Assembly (NCBI GenBank): GCA_003223065.1
Contig: QHXU01000051.1
Span: 3,427 to 24,141, forward strand
DNA length: 20,715 nucleotides
Direction of reading: 5' to 3'
Source: Acidobacteriota bacterium
Lineage (GTDB): Bacteria; Acidobacteriota; Terriglobia; Bryobacterales; Bryobacteraceae
A program made the position numbers and the translations under genes. Below are positions 6,682 to 15,466 of this stretch, piece after piece. The first letter of the stretch is position 1; each line of letters opens with the position of its first letter. The notes beneath the pieces were generated by a model that made no database searches, was not told the DNA's origin, and saw nothing but the letters and a program-made list of their open reading frames with translations.

Positions 6682-6906
6682 ATGGAAGAGACAAAGCTGG
6701 AAATTCCCCTTCTGCAGTCGGGAGAGAAGGTCATCGGCGCAGCGTTTTTGACCCAGGATGGGGAAGTCATTTTCACCTCTCATCCGGACGCGATTGAGGT
6801 TGTTCTAGTACAACCTCAACCGGGATGCTCTGGGCCCTGGGCTGTGAGACGCAGGCCTCCCAAGCGCTCTACATTGGGCCCGACGAAAATGGCTGCGTCT
6901 GCCTAG
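6682..6906 (+). pseudogene. Small unknown ORF, probably frameshifted near a perfect hairpin
   Basis: From ATG 6682 (TAGG at 6667-6670 upstream; a GTG at 6670 is also in frame) the first 40-45 codons read naturally (LEIPLLQSGEKVIGAAFLTQ, then DGEVIFTSHPDAIEVVL). After the hairpin at 6794-6819 this frame becomes Arg/Pro-rich and ends at 6906. The third frame from 6825 to TAA 6948-6950 instead reads plausibly (MLWALGCETQASQALYIG, PDENGCVCLAAVGDAP) with more G/C in third positions. The simplest reading is one small gene of about 85-90 codons broken by an indel close to the hairpin. I do not recognise either half. Alternatively the first frame is an intact 75-residue protein. Confidence 0.4.
6794..6819. 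repeat. Perfect 10-bp inverted repeat centred on CTAG
   Basis: TTGAGGTTGT (6794-6803) and ACAACCTCAA (6810-6819) are exact reverse complements with a 6-base centre TCTAGT. It lies inside the small ORF, at the point where the coding signal changes frame. Confidence 0.75.
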
Positions 6907-6916
6907 CAGCCGTTGG

Positions 6917-6945
6917 GGACGCGCCTCGACAACGTCGAGGCGTCC
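6917..6945 (+). terminator. Hairpin after the small ORF
   Basis: CGCCTCGAC (6922-6930) pairs perfectly with GTCGAGGCG (6934-6942) over an AAC loop, and flanking GGAC/GTCC can extend it with a small bulge. There is no T tract. It overlaps the end of the alternative frame of the small ORF, so it may be partly coding. Confidence 0.35.
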
Positions 6946-6986
6946 GTTAAAGCGCTCATCTCGCCAATCAGTTTCACGGATTACGC

Positions 6987-7021
6987 CGCCGGTGAGGATC
7001 GCCTTGACGCCGGCGCTTTTT
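6987..7021 (+). terminator. Intrinsic terminator-like structure before the desulfhydrase gene
   Basis: CGCCGG (6987-6992) and CCGGCG (7010-7015) enclose a 17-base loop and are followed by CTTTTT (7016-7021). It would end transcription from the small ORF, but it sits only 16 bases before the ATG at 7038, so a promoter for the next gene must be upstream of or within it unless it acts as an attenuator. Confidence 0.5.
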
Positions 7022-7037
7022 GAAGTACTGGAGATTC

Positions 7038-8072
7038 ATGTCAATCGGCGCTCAGCCTCGTTTCCGGCTTGCATCTCTTCCGACGCCTTTACAGGAGTTA
7101 TCGAAGCTCCGGGACGCGCTCGGTGGAGGACAGCGTTGCCCGCGCATCCTGATCAAGCGGGATGACCTGACCGGATTGGCGTTCGGCGGGAACAAAGCAC
7201 GCAAACTGGAGTTCCTGGTAGGTGATGCCCTGCGGCAAGGCGCCACGGTGTTGGTCACTTCCGGCGCAGTGCAGTCGAACCACGCTCGAATGACAGCGGC
7301 AGCAGCCCGCGCCGCGGGGATGAAACCGGCGTTAGTGTTAACCAGCGACGCGGAGTGTCCGGCCCTACAGGGCAACCTTTTGTTAGACAAGTTGCTGGAC
7401 GCGGAGATCCATTTCATCCGGGCGAATGCAGATCCGTTGCTTGCCATTGGCGACCAGGAGGCGGCCAGAATGGCGGAGGTTGTGAGCGATCTACGGCAAC
7501 GCGGCGAACGCCCGTACCTGATTCCTGTTGGCGGCTCGAGCCCGGTGGGAGCATTGGGCTACGTGACGGGCACACTTGAACTCGTGACACAGCTTTTCCA
7601 AATGGGTGTGGCGCCCAGCCACTTGTACTACGCGAACGGATCGCGTGGAACCCAAGCCGGTTTAGTGCTCGGGGCGAAGATGTACAGCGCGCCGTACCGT
7701 ATCAAGGGCATCGCCGTAAGCGGGGGCGAACCGGAGAAGACGCACCGCGCGGTGCGGATCGCGAATGAAGCGGCAGACATGCTCGGCGTCACGAGCCGGG
7801 TGAGCGCGGAAGAATTGCTCAACGACCAGAACTACATCGGCCCCGGGTACGGCGTTGCCACACCCGGTTGTCTCGAGGCGATCCGCCTGCTGGCGTGCTG
7901 CGAAGGCATTTTCCTCGATCCCGTTTACACCGGCAAAGCAATGGCGGGAATGATCGATCACATCCGGCACGGGGCCATCGATCCAAGCGACACGATTGTC
8001 TTTCTGCACACGGGCGGAACGCCTGCCTTGTTCGCATATGCGGACGAATTCAGCGAGCAGTGCATGCGCTGA
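7038..8072 (+). CDS. PLP-dependent D-cysteine desulfhydrase / ACC deaminase family
   Basis: The start is ATG 7038, with GGAG five bases upstream; a TTG at 7020 in frame is less likely. The 344-residue protein has the family order. RDDLTGLAFGGNKARKLEF carries the PLP Schiff-base Lys53. SGAVQSNHAR provides the Asn81/His82 pair that contacts cofactor and substrate. A glycine-rich VGGSSPVGALGY phosphate-binding loop and a terminal HTGGTPALFAY follow. The QSNH form is more like D-cysteine desulfhydrase (D-cysteine to pyruvate, sulfide and ammonia) than 1-aminocyclopropane-1-carboxylate deaminase, but substrate calls in this family are unreliable. The enzyme is cytoplasmic. The GH28-like gene follows after 22 bases, suggesting co-transcription without an obvious pathway link. 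Confidence 0.86.
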   Translation: MSIGAQPRFRLASLPTPLQELSKLRDALGGGQRCPRILIKRDDLTGLAFGGNKARKLEFLVGDALRQGATVLVTSGAVQSNHARMTAAAARAAGMKPALVLTSDAECPALQGNLLLDKLLDAEIHFIRANADPLLAIGDQEAARMAEVVSDLRQRGERPYLIPVGGSSPVGALGYVTGTLELVTQLFQMGVAPSHLYYANGSRGTQAGLVLGAKMYSAPYRIKGIAVSGGEPEKTHRAVRIANEAADMLGVTSRVSAEELLNDQNYIGPGYGVATPGCLEAIRLLACCEGIFLDPVYTGKAMAGMIDHIRHGAIDPSDTIVFLHTGGTPALFAYADEFSEQCMR

Positions 8073-8094
8073 AGGATTGGTGCAGAATCATTTC

Positions 8095-9651
8095 ATGAAG
8101 TTCTGGATCATGTTGGCCCTCGGGGCGTTCGCCGGCATAGCCGCAGCGCAACCCGTATTCAACGTAAAGGACTATGGCGCGACCGGGCGCAAGCAGGACG
8201 ATGCGCGCCCCGCGCTCCAGCGAGCGATAGACACCTGCGGCAAGGCCCGCGGTGGCACGGTCTATGTCCCGCCGGGCGAGTACTCATCCGGACAACTCCA
8301 TCTCCGCTCGGGGGTTCGCCTGTATCTTGAGGCCGGCGCGACGCTCTATGCCTCGCTAGACTCACGTGCGTTCGATGCATCGCCCCGTTCCGCACTCCTG
8401 TACGGCGAAGACCTGCGCGACATCGCGATCGAGGGCCGTGGCACGATTGACGGGCAAGCGTCGTACGAATGGCGGCCCAGCGATTTCACCGACTTCTACA
8501 TTCGACCCAACCAGCTTCTGATGGAGGCGGCCAAGAAACCGCTGCTGCGGTCGTTCCCCTCCGGATTCCCGAAGGAGACGGTATTTCCGCGCTTGGTTCT
8601 GCTGCTGCGTTGCGAGGATGTCCGCATTGCCGGACTCAAATTCATCCGATCGCGCAGTTGGACGATCAATCCGTATGCCTGTAAGCGGCTGGTAATCGAC
8701 GGAATCTACATTTACTCGAGTCTGAAGGAAGCGGTGTGGGCCGATGGCATCGATCCGGATGGCTGCCAGGACGTGCGAATATCCAATTCGACCATCGAGA
8801 CAGGCGACGACGCGCTTGTTTTCTATTCGGCGGATATATGGGGCCCTGCATTGCCAACCGAGAACGTGACTGTGACGAACTGCCGGTTGTCATCGGCGTC
8901 GAGCGCGATCAAGTTTCGCGATGGCAACTCGAAGGCCATCCGGCATGTAGCGATCGACAACGTCGTTATCAGAAACTCCAATCGAGGGTTGGCGTTTATG
9001 GTCTTCGACGGTGGCATCGTGGAGGACGTCGTGATGTCCAACCTCTCCATCGAGACACGTCGTTTTGACTGGTTCTGGTGGGGCGACGGCGACCCTCTTC
9101 ATTTCAACATCAAGCGCCGCAGTGAGGTGGACGGCACCAAGCGCGACAACGAACCGCGCGCCGGCACGATCCGGAACATTTCCATTCGCAATGTGATTGC
9201 GCACGGTACAGGCACATCGGCCATCAACGGTCATCCCGAGAGTTGGCTGGATGATATTCGGCTCGATAACGTCAGGCTGTTCGTTTCGCACGATCCACAA
9301 GCGCCCTACGAGAATACGGACACCGCGCTGCGGCTGCGTCACGCGCGCAACTTCGCGATGAAGGATGTAGAGATTCGTTGGGAAAAACCACAGTCCGCGA
9401 AGTGGCAAACGGGCCTTGCAGTGGAGGAGGTCCGGGGTCTGCTGCTCGATGGCGTTGATGTTGCGGCTGCTCCGGGATCTGGCGCGCCGGTGATGACGCT
9501 CAAAGATGTCGAGGACGTCACCCTGCGTTATTCGCGCGCGAACACACTTCGTGTGGCCGGTGCGCATACAAACAAAGTCCGTCTATTCCAGACGGAGGCG
9601 AAGATCACGATGGATCCGGGTGTCGCGCAGGGTGCGATTGTGCGGCAGTAG
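8095..9651 (+). CDS. Secreted GH28-like glycoside hydrolase (polygalacturonase family)
   Basis: ATG 8095 begins a 518-residue protein with a signal peptide (MKFWIMLALGAFAGIAAAQP, cleavage near AAA-QP). It continues with the pectate-lyase/GH28 opening VFNVKDYGATGRKQDD and a right-handed beta-helix of short repeats (FPRLVLLLRCEDVRIAGL, RLVIDGIYIYSS, VRISNSTIETGDDAL, NVTVTNCRLSS). Expected GH28 acidic residues appear as ADGID (216-220) and GDDA (237-240). The canonical NTDG and GHG motifs are altered to WADG and SSASSAIKF, so activity on plain polygalacturonate is uncertain. Family members cleave galacturonans, rhamnogalacturonan or xylogalacturonan in the periplasm or outside the cell. The ribosome-binding GAAGGA is rather far (about 18 bases). 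The gene converges with iolE, ending 14 bases from it. Confidence 0.82.
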   Translation: MKFWIMLALGAFAGIAAAQPVFNVKDYGATGRKQDDARPALQRAIDTCGKARGGTVYVPPGEYSSGQLHLRSGVRLYLEAGATLYASLDSRAFDASPRSALLYGEDLRDIAIEGRGTIDGQASYEWRPSDFTDFYIRPNQLLMEAAKKPLLRSFPSGFPKETVFPRLVLLLRCEDVRIAGLKFIRSRSWTINPYACKRLVIDGIYIYSSLKEAVWADGIDPDGCQDVRISNSTIETGDDALVFYSADIWGPALPTENVTVTNCRLSSASSAIKFRDGNSKAIRHVAIDNVVIRNSNRGLAFMVFDGGIVEDVVMSNLSIETRRFDWFWWGDGDPLHFNIKRRSEVDGTKRDNEPRAGTIRNISIRNVIAHGTGTSAINGHPESWLDDIRLDNVRLFVSHDPQAPYENTDTALRLRHARNFAMKDVEIRWEKPQSAKWQTGLAVEEVRGLLLDGVDVAAAPGSGAPVMTLKDVEDVTLRYSRANTLRVAGAHTNKVRLFQTEAKITMDPGVAQGAIVRQ

Positions 9652-9665
9652 AACTCGTTCCTGCG

Positions 9666-10595
9666 TCAGATGCCTAGAACGTCTTTAAGGTATTTCCGGC
9701 TTCTGGCGGCGCTCTCGATCGGGTTGAGTCCTGGCTGGCTCGGATCCACGTCTTGCTCGAAAATACTCCAGCCGTGATAGCCGCCGCCGTCCAGGGCCCC
9801 CATTACTGCGCGGAAGTCGATGGCGCCTTTGCCGAGTTCACAAAAGACGCCGCGGCGAACCGCATCCAGGTAGCCCACGCGCTCCCGCTTCACTTGGTCC
9901 AGGACCAGGCGATCGACATCTTTCCAGTGCAAATGCCAGATTCGGCCGCAATGCTTCTTCACAAATTCGGCCGGATCGCCGCCGCCCAGGTAGTAATGGC
10001 CCGTGTCGAAACAGAGACCGAGCAGATTGGGGTCGGTGAGTTGCAGCAGGCGGTCCACCTCTCCCGGAGTCTCGACGTATGTGCCGGCATGGTGGTGGAA
10101 CGCCGCTCGGAGCCCGCGCTCGCCTGCAGCCTGGGCGGCGCACGTTAACAGCCCGACCGCCTCGCGCCACTGTTCGTTCGCAAGTCCATCGCTTTTCTGC
10201 GCGCGGCCCGCAACCGCCATGCGCTTTTCGGACATTTCGTCCGCGAGTACAACGATCCGGGCGCCACTCTGGGCAAGTAAATCTATTACCTTGATCGCCT
10301 CGCGTAGGCCTGCTTCCTGAGCGGCGGGCCGGGCGAGTGGCAGCGGCACAAACGCCGCGGCCAACTCGAGCTCCCGTGACCCCAGCTCACGAATCAGCAT
10401 TGCTGCATCTGTGGGCAGGAAACCGTAAGGGCCGAGTTCCGTGCCCGTGTACCCTGCCTCGACCATCTCATCCAGAACGGCGCCGTACGGCTGGTTTCCG
10501 CTCCAGCCCTCAACCTCGATGACACCCCAACTCACTGGGGCGGTGCCTACTCGGATTGTTCCTTCTGCTCTTGCCTTTGCTGCCTGCTCGTTCAC
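9666..10595 (-). CDS. iolE: Inosose dehydratase
   Basis: This cytoplasmic TIM-barrel enzyme of the sugar-phosphate isomerase/epimerase fold removes water from 2-keto-myo-inositol to give a trihydroxycyclohexane-1,2-dione. IolE signatures are GTAPVSWGV (17-25), AAFHHHAGTYVET (164-176), CFDTGHYYLGGGDP (195-208), HLHWKD (221-226) and FEQDVDP near the end, which supply the metal-binding His/Glu/Asp set. The length of 309 residues is normal. The start is GTG at 10595, with AAAGG seven bases upstream. It is the last gene of the minus-strand inositol arm, 12 bases after the Gfo/Idh/MocA gene. Confidence 0.9.
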   Translation of the reverse strand: MNEQAAKARAEGTIRVGTAPVSWGVIEVEGWSGNQPYGAVLDEMVEAGYTGTELGPYGFLPTDAAMLIRELGSRELELAAAFVPLPLARPAAQEAGLREAIKVIDLLAQSGARIVVLADEMSEKRMAVAGRAQKSDGLANEQWREAVGLLTCAAQAAGERGLRAAFHHHAGTYVETPGEVDRLLQLTDPNLLGLCFDTGHYYLGGGDPAEFVKKHCGRIWHLHWKDVDRLVLDQVKRERVGYLDAVRRGVFCELGKGAIDFRAVMGALDGGGYHGWSIFEQDVDPSQPGLNPIESAARSRKYLKDVLGI

Positions 10596-10607
10596 CTGAG
10601 AACCTTT

Positions 10608-11684
10608 CTATGCCTGTGCGACTTTTATCCACTTCCGGGTTTGAGCGGATTCGAGCGCCGCATCGAGCACAGCCTGGCACCGAACTCCGTCCAACAGCGT
10701 CGGCGCGCGGGAGCGCCCGAGCCGTACGCTTTCGACAAACTGAAACTGCTGATCATAGCGGTAGCTCCAGCGGGGGTCCCCGTCATGGACGTCGCGCACG
10801 GAGCCCGGCAACCGCAGAAACTCCGTGGGAACCTCACAGCGGCGCATCGGCCGGGCCGGATCGCTTCCGTCTTCCCCTAATGCCACCTCCAAGCCCCAAG
10901 GGTCCTGGAGCGAGAACGCCGCGGCGCCATCGGAGCCATAGAGTTCGATCGTCATGTTCTCGGAGATTCCCGCTCCGCGGCCCGGACAGACACGGGAAAT
11001 CTCGAACGTCGCGCAAACTCCTCCCTGCATGTCTGCCAGGAAAGCAATCCAGTCTTCCACGTCGGAGGCCGGGTCCTGCCGAAACTTCATCTGCGACGCC
11101 GAAACGGATTCGATCTTCCCGGCCAGAAACTGAACCAGGTGCACCAGGTGCGATCCGATGTCCGCCAGGACTCCCGATCCAGCGTGGGCCGCCGTCGAAC
11201 GCCAGCCCAGCAGATGGGAGGAAAGCGCCATCAGGTAAGCCGCCCGAACGGTACGGAGGCTTCCCAGCGCACCTTCATCCACCAGGTGCTTCAGATATTG
11301 CACCGCCGGAGTGAAGCGATAGGTGAACGCGGTCATGTGCACCACGCCCGCTTTCTCCGCCGCTGCATACATTTCGCGCGCGGCCGCGAGATTGAGCGCC
11401 AGCGGCTTTTCGCACAGCACGTGTTTTCCGGCTTCTGCGGCCCGGATCACGATCTCGGGATGCAGAAACGTCGGCGTTGCCACGACGATGGCATCGATGT
11501 CCGCCCGCTGCAAAACTTCTTCATACGCCAGGTACGCACCGGGAACGCCGCAACTCTGGGCCTCCCCGGGAATCGGGGAGCAGATCGCGGCTACATTCAC
11601 GTCCCGGCAAAGGCGCAGGCCCGGAAGGTGGATCGAGCGCGCCACGTTGCCTGCGCCGATGATGCCTATAGTCACCGGGGTCAT
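10608..11684 (-). CDS. Gfo/Idh/MocA-family oxidoreductase (second inositol-type dehydrogenase)
   Basis: The protein has an N-terminal Rossmann fold (IGIIGAGNVA, residues 6-15), the ATPTFLHP segment, the family CEKP motif (91-94) and the catalytic-domain stretch GSGVLADIGSHLVHL with candidate Asp and His. Its length of 358 residues is typical. Such enzymes oxidise or reduce sugars and cyclitols with NAD(P). Placed between iolD and iolE, it is plausibly an accessory dehydrogenase for another inositol isomer (scyllo- or D-chiro-inositol) or a keto-inositol reductase, while the separate gene at 16691 looks like the main IolG. The ATG at 11684 has a poor ribosome-binding site; IolD ends 33 bases upstream. 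Specific substrate is not assignable. Confidence 0.85.
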   Translation of the reverse strand: MTPVTIGIIGAGNVARSIHLPGLRLCRDVNVAAICSPIPGEAQSCGVPGAYLAYEEVLQRADIDAIVVATPTFLHPEIVIRAAEAGKHVLCEKPLALNLAAAREMYAAAEKAGVVHMTAFTYRFTPAVQYLKHLVDEGALGSLRTVRAAYLMALSSHLLGWRSTAAHAGSGVLADIGSHLVHLVQFLAGKIESVSASQMKFRQDPASDVEDWIAFLADMQGGVCATFEISRVCPGRGAGISENMTIELYGSDGAAAFSLQDPWGLEVALGEDGSDPARPMRRCEVPTEFLRLPGSVRDVHDGDPRWSYRYDQQFQFVESVRLGRSRAPTLLDGVRCQAVLDAALESAQTRKWIKVAQA

Positions 11685-11717
11685 GCAAGGTTGCTCGCCG
11701 ATCGTCTTTCGGAACTG

Positions 11718-13580
11718 CTAGACGAAATGGCGCTCATGACGCACAGCCTCCCCATATTTTTCTCGAATGGCGCGAACGGCTTCGGTCTCCGCGACCTCGG
11801 CAACGGGGACATCCCACCAGGAGTCGTAACCAGGCACTCGTACGTCCCGGTCCACCTCCACGACGATTACATTCGTGCGGTCCAGCCGGCGCGCCTCGTC
11901 CAGCGCGCGCTGCAAATCCTCCCGCGTTCTGGCCCGCACCGCGGGGACGCCGAAACTCGCTGCGTTCGCCCGAAAGTCGACCGGCAGGCAGTCTCCGTCC
12001 AATTGCCCGGTTTCATCGCGGCGGAAGCGATAGTGAGTGCCAAAACCATTTACGCCGACCGCTTCGGAAAGCCCGCCGATACTTCCGAATCCGTGGTTAT
12101 CAAGTAATACGATGTTGAGCTTGAAACCTTCCTGCAACGACGTGACAATCTCGGACGACATCATCAGGTATGAACCGTCGCCGACCATCACGTAGACCTC
12201 GCGGGAAGGGTCCGCCATCTTGACGCCCAAGCCGCCGGCGATCTCGTACCCCATACACGAATAGCCGTACTCCAGGTGATAGCCCTTTGGATCGCGGGTG
12301 CGCCAGAGTTTGTGAAGATCGCCGGGAAGACTGCCGGCGGCGCATACCACCACGTCTTGCGGCTGCGAGAAGCAATTGACCGTACCGATCACCTCGCCCT
12401 GGCTGAGCGGTGGGCCATGGCGAAGGCCGTAGATACGGTCCACTTCCGCGTCCCATTCTTCGCGCGCCCGGCCCACAAGCCTCCTATAGCTCTCCGCGAC
12501 TGTGTAGGAACCGGCTGCGTCGGATAAGTCCTGAAGCGCGCAACGTGCGTCGGCCAGGAGCGGAAGGGCGGCGTGTTTGTACGCATCGATCTCGGCTACG
12601 TTGATGTTGATGAAGCGAACATCCGGATTCTGGAAGGCGGTCTTGGAGGCTGTTGTAAAGTCGCTGAGTCGCGTGCCGATTGCGATCACCAGGTCGGCGT
12701 CGCGCGCCAGCAGGTTGGCCGCGCTGGTTCCGGTTACGCCGATGGCGCCCAGCTGTGCAGGATGGTTGTACGGGAGCGAGCCCTTACCCGCCTGCGTCTC
12801 AGCCACTGGTATGCCGGTTTGTTCGACGAATCTCGCCAGCGCCGCGGTGGCTTCGCTGTAGAGCACTCCCCCACCGGCGATGATGAGCGGCGCTTTCGCC
12901 GCGCGAATCCATTCCGCCGCGCGTTCGAGCATCGCGCGGTCGGCGCCCGGACGCGCAACGTGCCACACCCGCTTTTCGAAGAACTGCTCCGGGTAGTCCC
13001 AGGATTCGGCCTGGACGTCCTGCGGAAGCGCCAGCGTAACGGCGCCCGTTTGCGACGGCGAAGTTAGTACGCGCATCGCCTCCATCGCTGCGAAGGGAAG
13101 TTGGTCCGGCCGGTTAATTCGGTCCCAGTAGCGTGAGACCGGCTTGAAGGCGTCATTTACGGAGACGTCCTGGCTGTGTTCGGATTCAAGCTGCTGCAGC
13201 ACGGGCGCCACGTTTCGGCGCGCGAAGATATCTCCCGGCAGCAACAGAACCGGAATACGGTTGATGGTGGCGGTGGCGGCGCCCGTGATCATGTTCGTCG
13301 CGCCGGGCCCGATGGAAGACGTGCAGGCAAATGTGGCCAGGCGGTTTCGCATCTTGGAGAACGCGGTGGCCGTGTGTACCATGGCTTGCTCGTTGCGGCA
13401 AAGGTAATAGCGAAAATCGGGTGATTGGTGTAGAGCTTGGCCGATCCCCGCGACATTGCCGTGCCCGAAGATGCCCCAGACTCCCGCGAAGAACTGCGTC
13501 TCGCGTCCGTCCCGCTCCACGAACTGGTTTTTCAGGAAGCCGATCAAGGCCTGTGCAGTGGTCATGCGTCGGGTTTTCAT
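11718..13580 (-). CDS. iolD: 3D-(3,5/4)-trihydroxycyclohexane-1,2-dione hydrolase
   Basis: This thiamine-diphosphate enzyme opens the inositol ring: trihydroxycyclohexane-1,2-dione plus water gives 5-deoxy-glucuronate. The N-terminal domain has RNEQAMVH with the catalytic Glu64 and the TSSIGPGATNMITGAA stretch. The central domain binds with PLIIAGGGVLYS. The C-terminal domain carries the ThDP/Mg motif GDGSYLMMSSEIVTS (467-481) ending in Asn495 (LLDNHGFGS). Its length of 620 residues fits IolD, which is longer than most acetolactate-synthase relatives. ATG 13580 has GGAG at good spacing, and its first bases overlap the stop of the preceding barrel gene (ATGA), so translation is probably coupled. 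Confidence 0.93.
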   Translation of the reverse strand: MKTRRMTTAQALIGFLKNQFVERDGRETQFFAGVWGIFGHGNVAGIGQALHQSPDFRYYLCRNEQAMVHTATAFSKMRNRLATFACTSSIGPGATNMITGAATATINRIPVLLLPGDIFARRNVAPVLQQLESEHSQDVSVNDAFKPVSRYWDRINRPDQLPFAAMEAMRVLTSPSQTGAVTLALPQDVQAESWDYPEQFFEKRVWHVARPGADRAMLERAAEWIRAAKAPLIIAGGGVLYSEATAALARFVEQTGIPVAETQAGKGSLPYNHPAQLGAIGVTGTSAANLLARDADLVIAIGTRLSDFTTASKTAFQNPDVRFININVAEIDAYKHAALPLLADARCALQDLSDAAGSYTVAESYRRLVGRAREEWDAEVDRIYGLRHGPPLSQGEVIGTVNCFSQPQDVVVCAAGSLPGDLHKLWRTRDPKGYHLEYGYSCMGYEIAGGLGVKMADPSREVYVMVGDGSYLMMSSEIVTSLQEGFKLNIVLLDNHGFGSIGGLSEAVGVNGFGTHYRFRRDETGQLDGDCLPVDFRANAASFGVPAVRARTREDLQRALDEARRLDRTNVIVVEVDRDVRVPGYDSWWDVPVAEVAETEAVRAIREKYGEAVRHERHFV

Positions 13581-14602
13581 GCTTGCTCCAGATATTGGCT
13601 GAGGCCGTCTAGCGGCCGGCTGGAAGAGGCCTCGATGTGCCCGAGACCTTCCTCAACCGTCCAAGTTTTGTGCACGATTCCACCGGCGGCCTCGGCCACG
13701 GCCAGCGGATCGCTCTTGCAGGGATAGAGTACGTTCCGGCCGACCAGCGCGCCGCGCACGTTGGGACCGGACGACATGCCCGCGCGCAGTTCTCGAAGAA
13801 ACGGCGCCGCATCGCCCGCCGATTCGCCGCCGAGCAGCAGGATGGGCAGCGATGTAGAGTTCGCGACCACTTCGTAGTTCTCGCAGTAGGGCAATTTCAG
13901 CCACAGATACCGGCTGCTGTCCCCCAGCGCCGAAGCGACTCCTGCGCTCTGTGCGAGCGCCTCCTTGGTTTTGATCACGTGATAAGAGCCGTTGCGGGTC
14001 TCCACCGGAAGCGGTTCCAGGAATGTCGGGAGACCGGCCGAATTGGCCTCGGAGATCGCGCGAGAACATGCAACCAGCGTTCGCAGCGAATCGGGATCGT
14101 TATCGCAGATGCGCAGCAGGATCTTGGTCCCGTCGAAGCCCCAGGCAGTACAGGCGGCCGCCGAAGTCCCGGTCATGGGATCGTCCATCTCCCATTTGCT
14201 GCGCGCCAGACCGCCGCGGTTGAGGCTGGCGATCAGAACTTTTCCGTCGAGCAATGCGGGCCCGCCTCCTTCGCGAATCAGGGAGTCGATCACCAGCAGA
14301 TCTTCCAGGATGTCCATGGTTGCCATGACCCCATCGATGGTCTCGCATGTCAGCACGCGGAGAACGCGGGCAAGATAGTCGTGGCGGTCGGCCATTCCTA
14401 AAGGATCATTTGCGATGCTGGTTACCCGGCGCGCCGGGTGATCGGCCGCCAACACGCTCAATTTTCCATCCACAGTGAGCTGGGAGCGCCGTTTGCGAGC
14501 CTTGGCTGCCCGCAGCGGGCGCTCGGGGTCGCAGACGCGGAGGGAACAGAGCGTTTCCCGAATGGCCGGGGGCAGAAATTCTACAGCGGAGAAACTCGCC
14601 AT
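13577..14602 (-). CDS. Cgl0158-type (beta/alpha)8 barrel, putative class I aldolase of inositol catabolism
   Basis: The 341-residue protein resembles the DeoC/LacD-like barrel found beside iolC in actinobacterial inositol clusters (the Cgl0158 type). Visible hallmarks are LSVLAADHPARR (48-59), VLIASLNRGGLARSKWEMDD, GFDGTKILLRI and YLWLKLPYCENYE, in which Lys236 is well placed for a Schiff base. The assigned role, cleavage of 2-deoxy-5-keto-gluconate 6-phosphate into dihydroxyacetone phosphate and malonate semialdehyde in place of IolJ, is inferred from context and fold. No IolJ is present in the window. The gene starts 6 bases after iolB ends and overlaps iolD by 4 bases. Confidence 0.75.
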   Translation of the reverse strand: MASFSAVEFLPPAIRETLCSLRVCDPERPLRAAKARKRRSQLTVDGKLSVLAADHPARRVTSIANDPLGMADRHDYLARVLRVLTCETIDGVMATMDILEDLLVIDSLIREGGGPALLDGKVLIASLNRGGLARSKWEMDDPMTGTSAAACTAWGFDGTKILLRICDNDPDSLRTLVACSRAISEANSAGLPTFLEPLPVETRNGSYHVIKTKEALAQSAGVASALGDSSRYLWLKLPYCENYEVVANSTSLPILLLGGESAGDAAPFLRELRAGMSSGPNVRGALVGRNVLYPCKSDPLAVAEAAGGIVHKTWTVEEGLGHIEASSSRPLDGLSQYLEQA

Positions 14603-14608
14603 GGCTCT

Positions 14609-15457
14609 TCAGCGCGTCACAACGGGAACGCGCGGATCTTTCTCCCGCCAGGCGCTGCGCACCCAGGCGTAGTTCGGATCGTCCGTTGCCGCCATCGAGC
14701 GCGCGGTGCCGGCGAGCACGTTCAGATAGTAGACGTTATAACCGTGCGCCGCAACCACGGGATGATACCCTTCCGGAATGAATACCATTTCGCCGTCCCG
14801 CACGGTGAGGGTTTCGTCCAGCCGGCGATCCGCGGTGTAGACTCGCTGGATCGCGTAACCCTCCGGCCGATCGATTTTGTAGTAATAGATTTCCTCCAGG
14901 TCCACCTCGGCGGGCGGATTGTGCACATCGTGCTTGTGGGGCGGATAGCTGGACCAGTTACCGCTGGGCGTGTAGACTTCCACGAGCAGTATCCGGTCCG
15001 CGGGGAAGTCGGGCTTCAACAGGTGATTGATTTGCCGCGTGGCGTTTCCGCCTCCACGGATCTCGATCTCGACTTCGCCGGGGGTGATCAGGCGCGCCGG
15101 GTACGCTGTGCGCGCGGTGCAATAGCAAAGGGCGAACTCGCATGCGCTTTCCGCAATCAAGTTGAACCGGGTCTGAATGGGCAGATAGAGTGTATGGGCA
15201 ACGCCTCCGAACACGTTCGCGCGTCCTCCAATTCGCGGCCAGCCGCCGGCGGAAGACTCGACCGAGCAGACGCCGCCCAGCATCACGATTCCAAGCTCGT
15301 TCGCGGCGGTTTCAGCCGAGAAACTCTGTCCCGGAATGAGCCGGCGCACTTGAAACGATAGATGTTCGAATCCTGCTGTATCCCGCGCTACCGAGAGACT
15401 TGCTCCCGCACCCCCGGTTGGAGATGACGGTCTGAAGTGGATCTGCCGAGTCGACAT
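14609..15457 (-). CDS. iolB: 5-deoxy-glucuronate isomerase
   Basis: IolB converts 5-deoxy-glucuronate to 2-deoxy-5-keto-gluconate (5-dehydro-2-deoxy-D-gluconate). It is a tandem cupin. The metal site is seen in the family signature SSYPPHKHD (His174, His176), LEEIYYYK (Glu188/189) and FIPEGYHPVVAAHGY (His232). Its length of 282 residues is within the usual range. It is the first gene of the minus-strand arm. The ATG at 15457 has no recognisable Shine-Dalgarno; a palindrome lies only 10 bases upstream and a TATTCA within it could be a -10 box, which would make the transcript nearly leaderless. Confidence 0.92.
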   Translation of the reverse strand: MSTRQIHFRPSSPTGGAGASLSVARDTAGFEHLSFQVRRLIPGQSFSAETAANELGIVMLGGVCSVESSAGGWPRIGGRANVFGGVAHTLYLPIQTRFNLIAESACEFALCYCTARTAYPARLITPGEVEIEIRGGGNATRQINHLLKPDFPADRILLVEVYTPSGNWSSYPPHKHDVHNPPAEVDLEEIYYYKIDRPEGYAIQRVYTADRRLDETLTVRDGEMVFIPEGYHPVVAAHGYNVYYLNVLAGTARSMAATDDPNYAWVRSAWREKDPRVPVVTR

Positions 15458-15466
15458 GATGACAAC

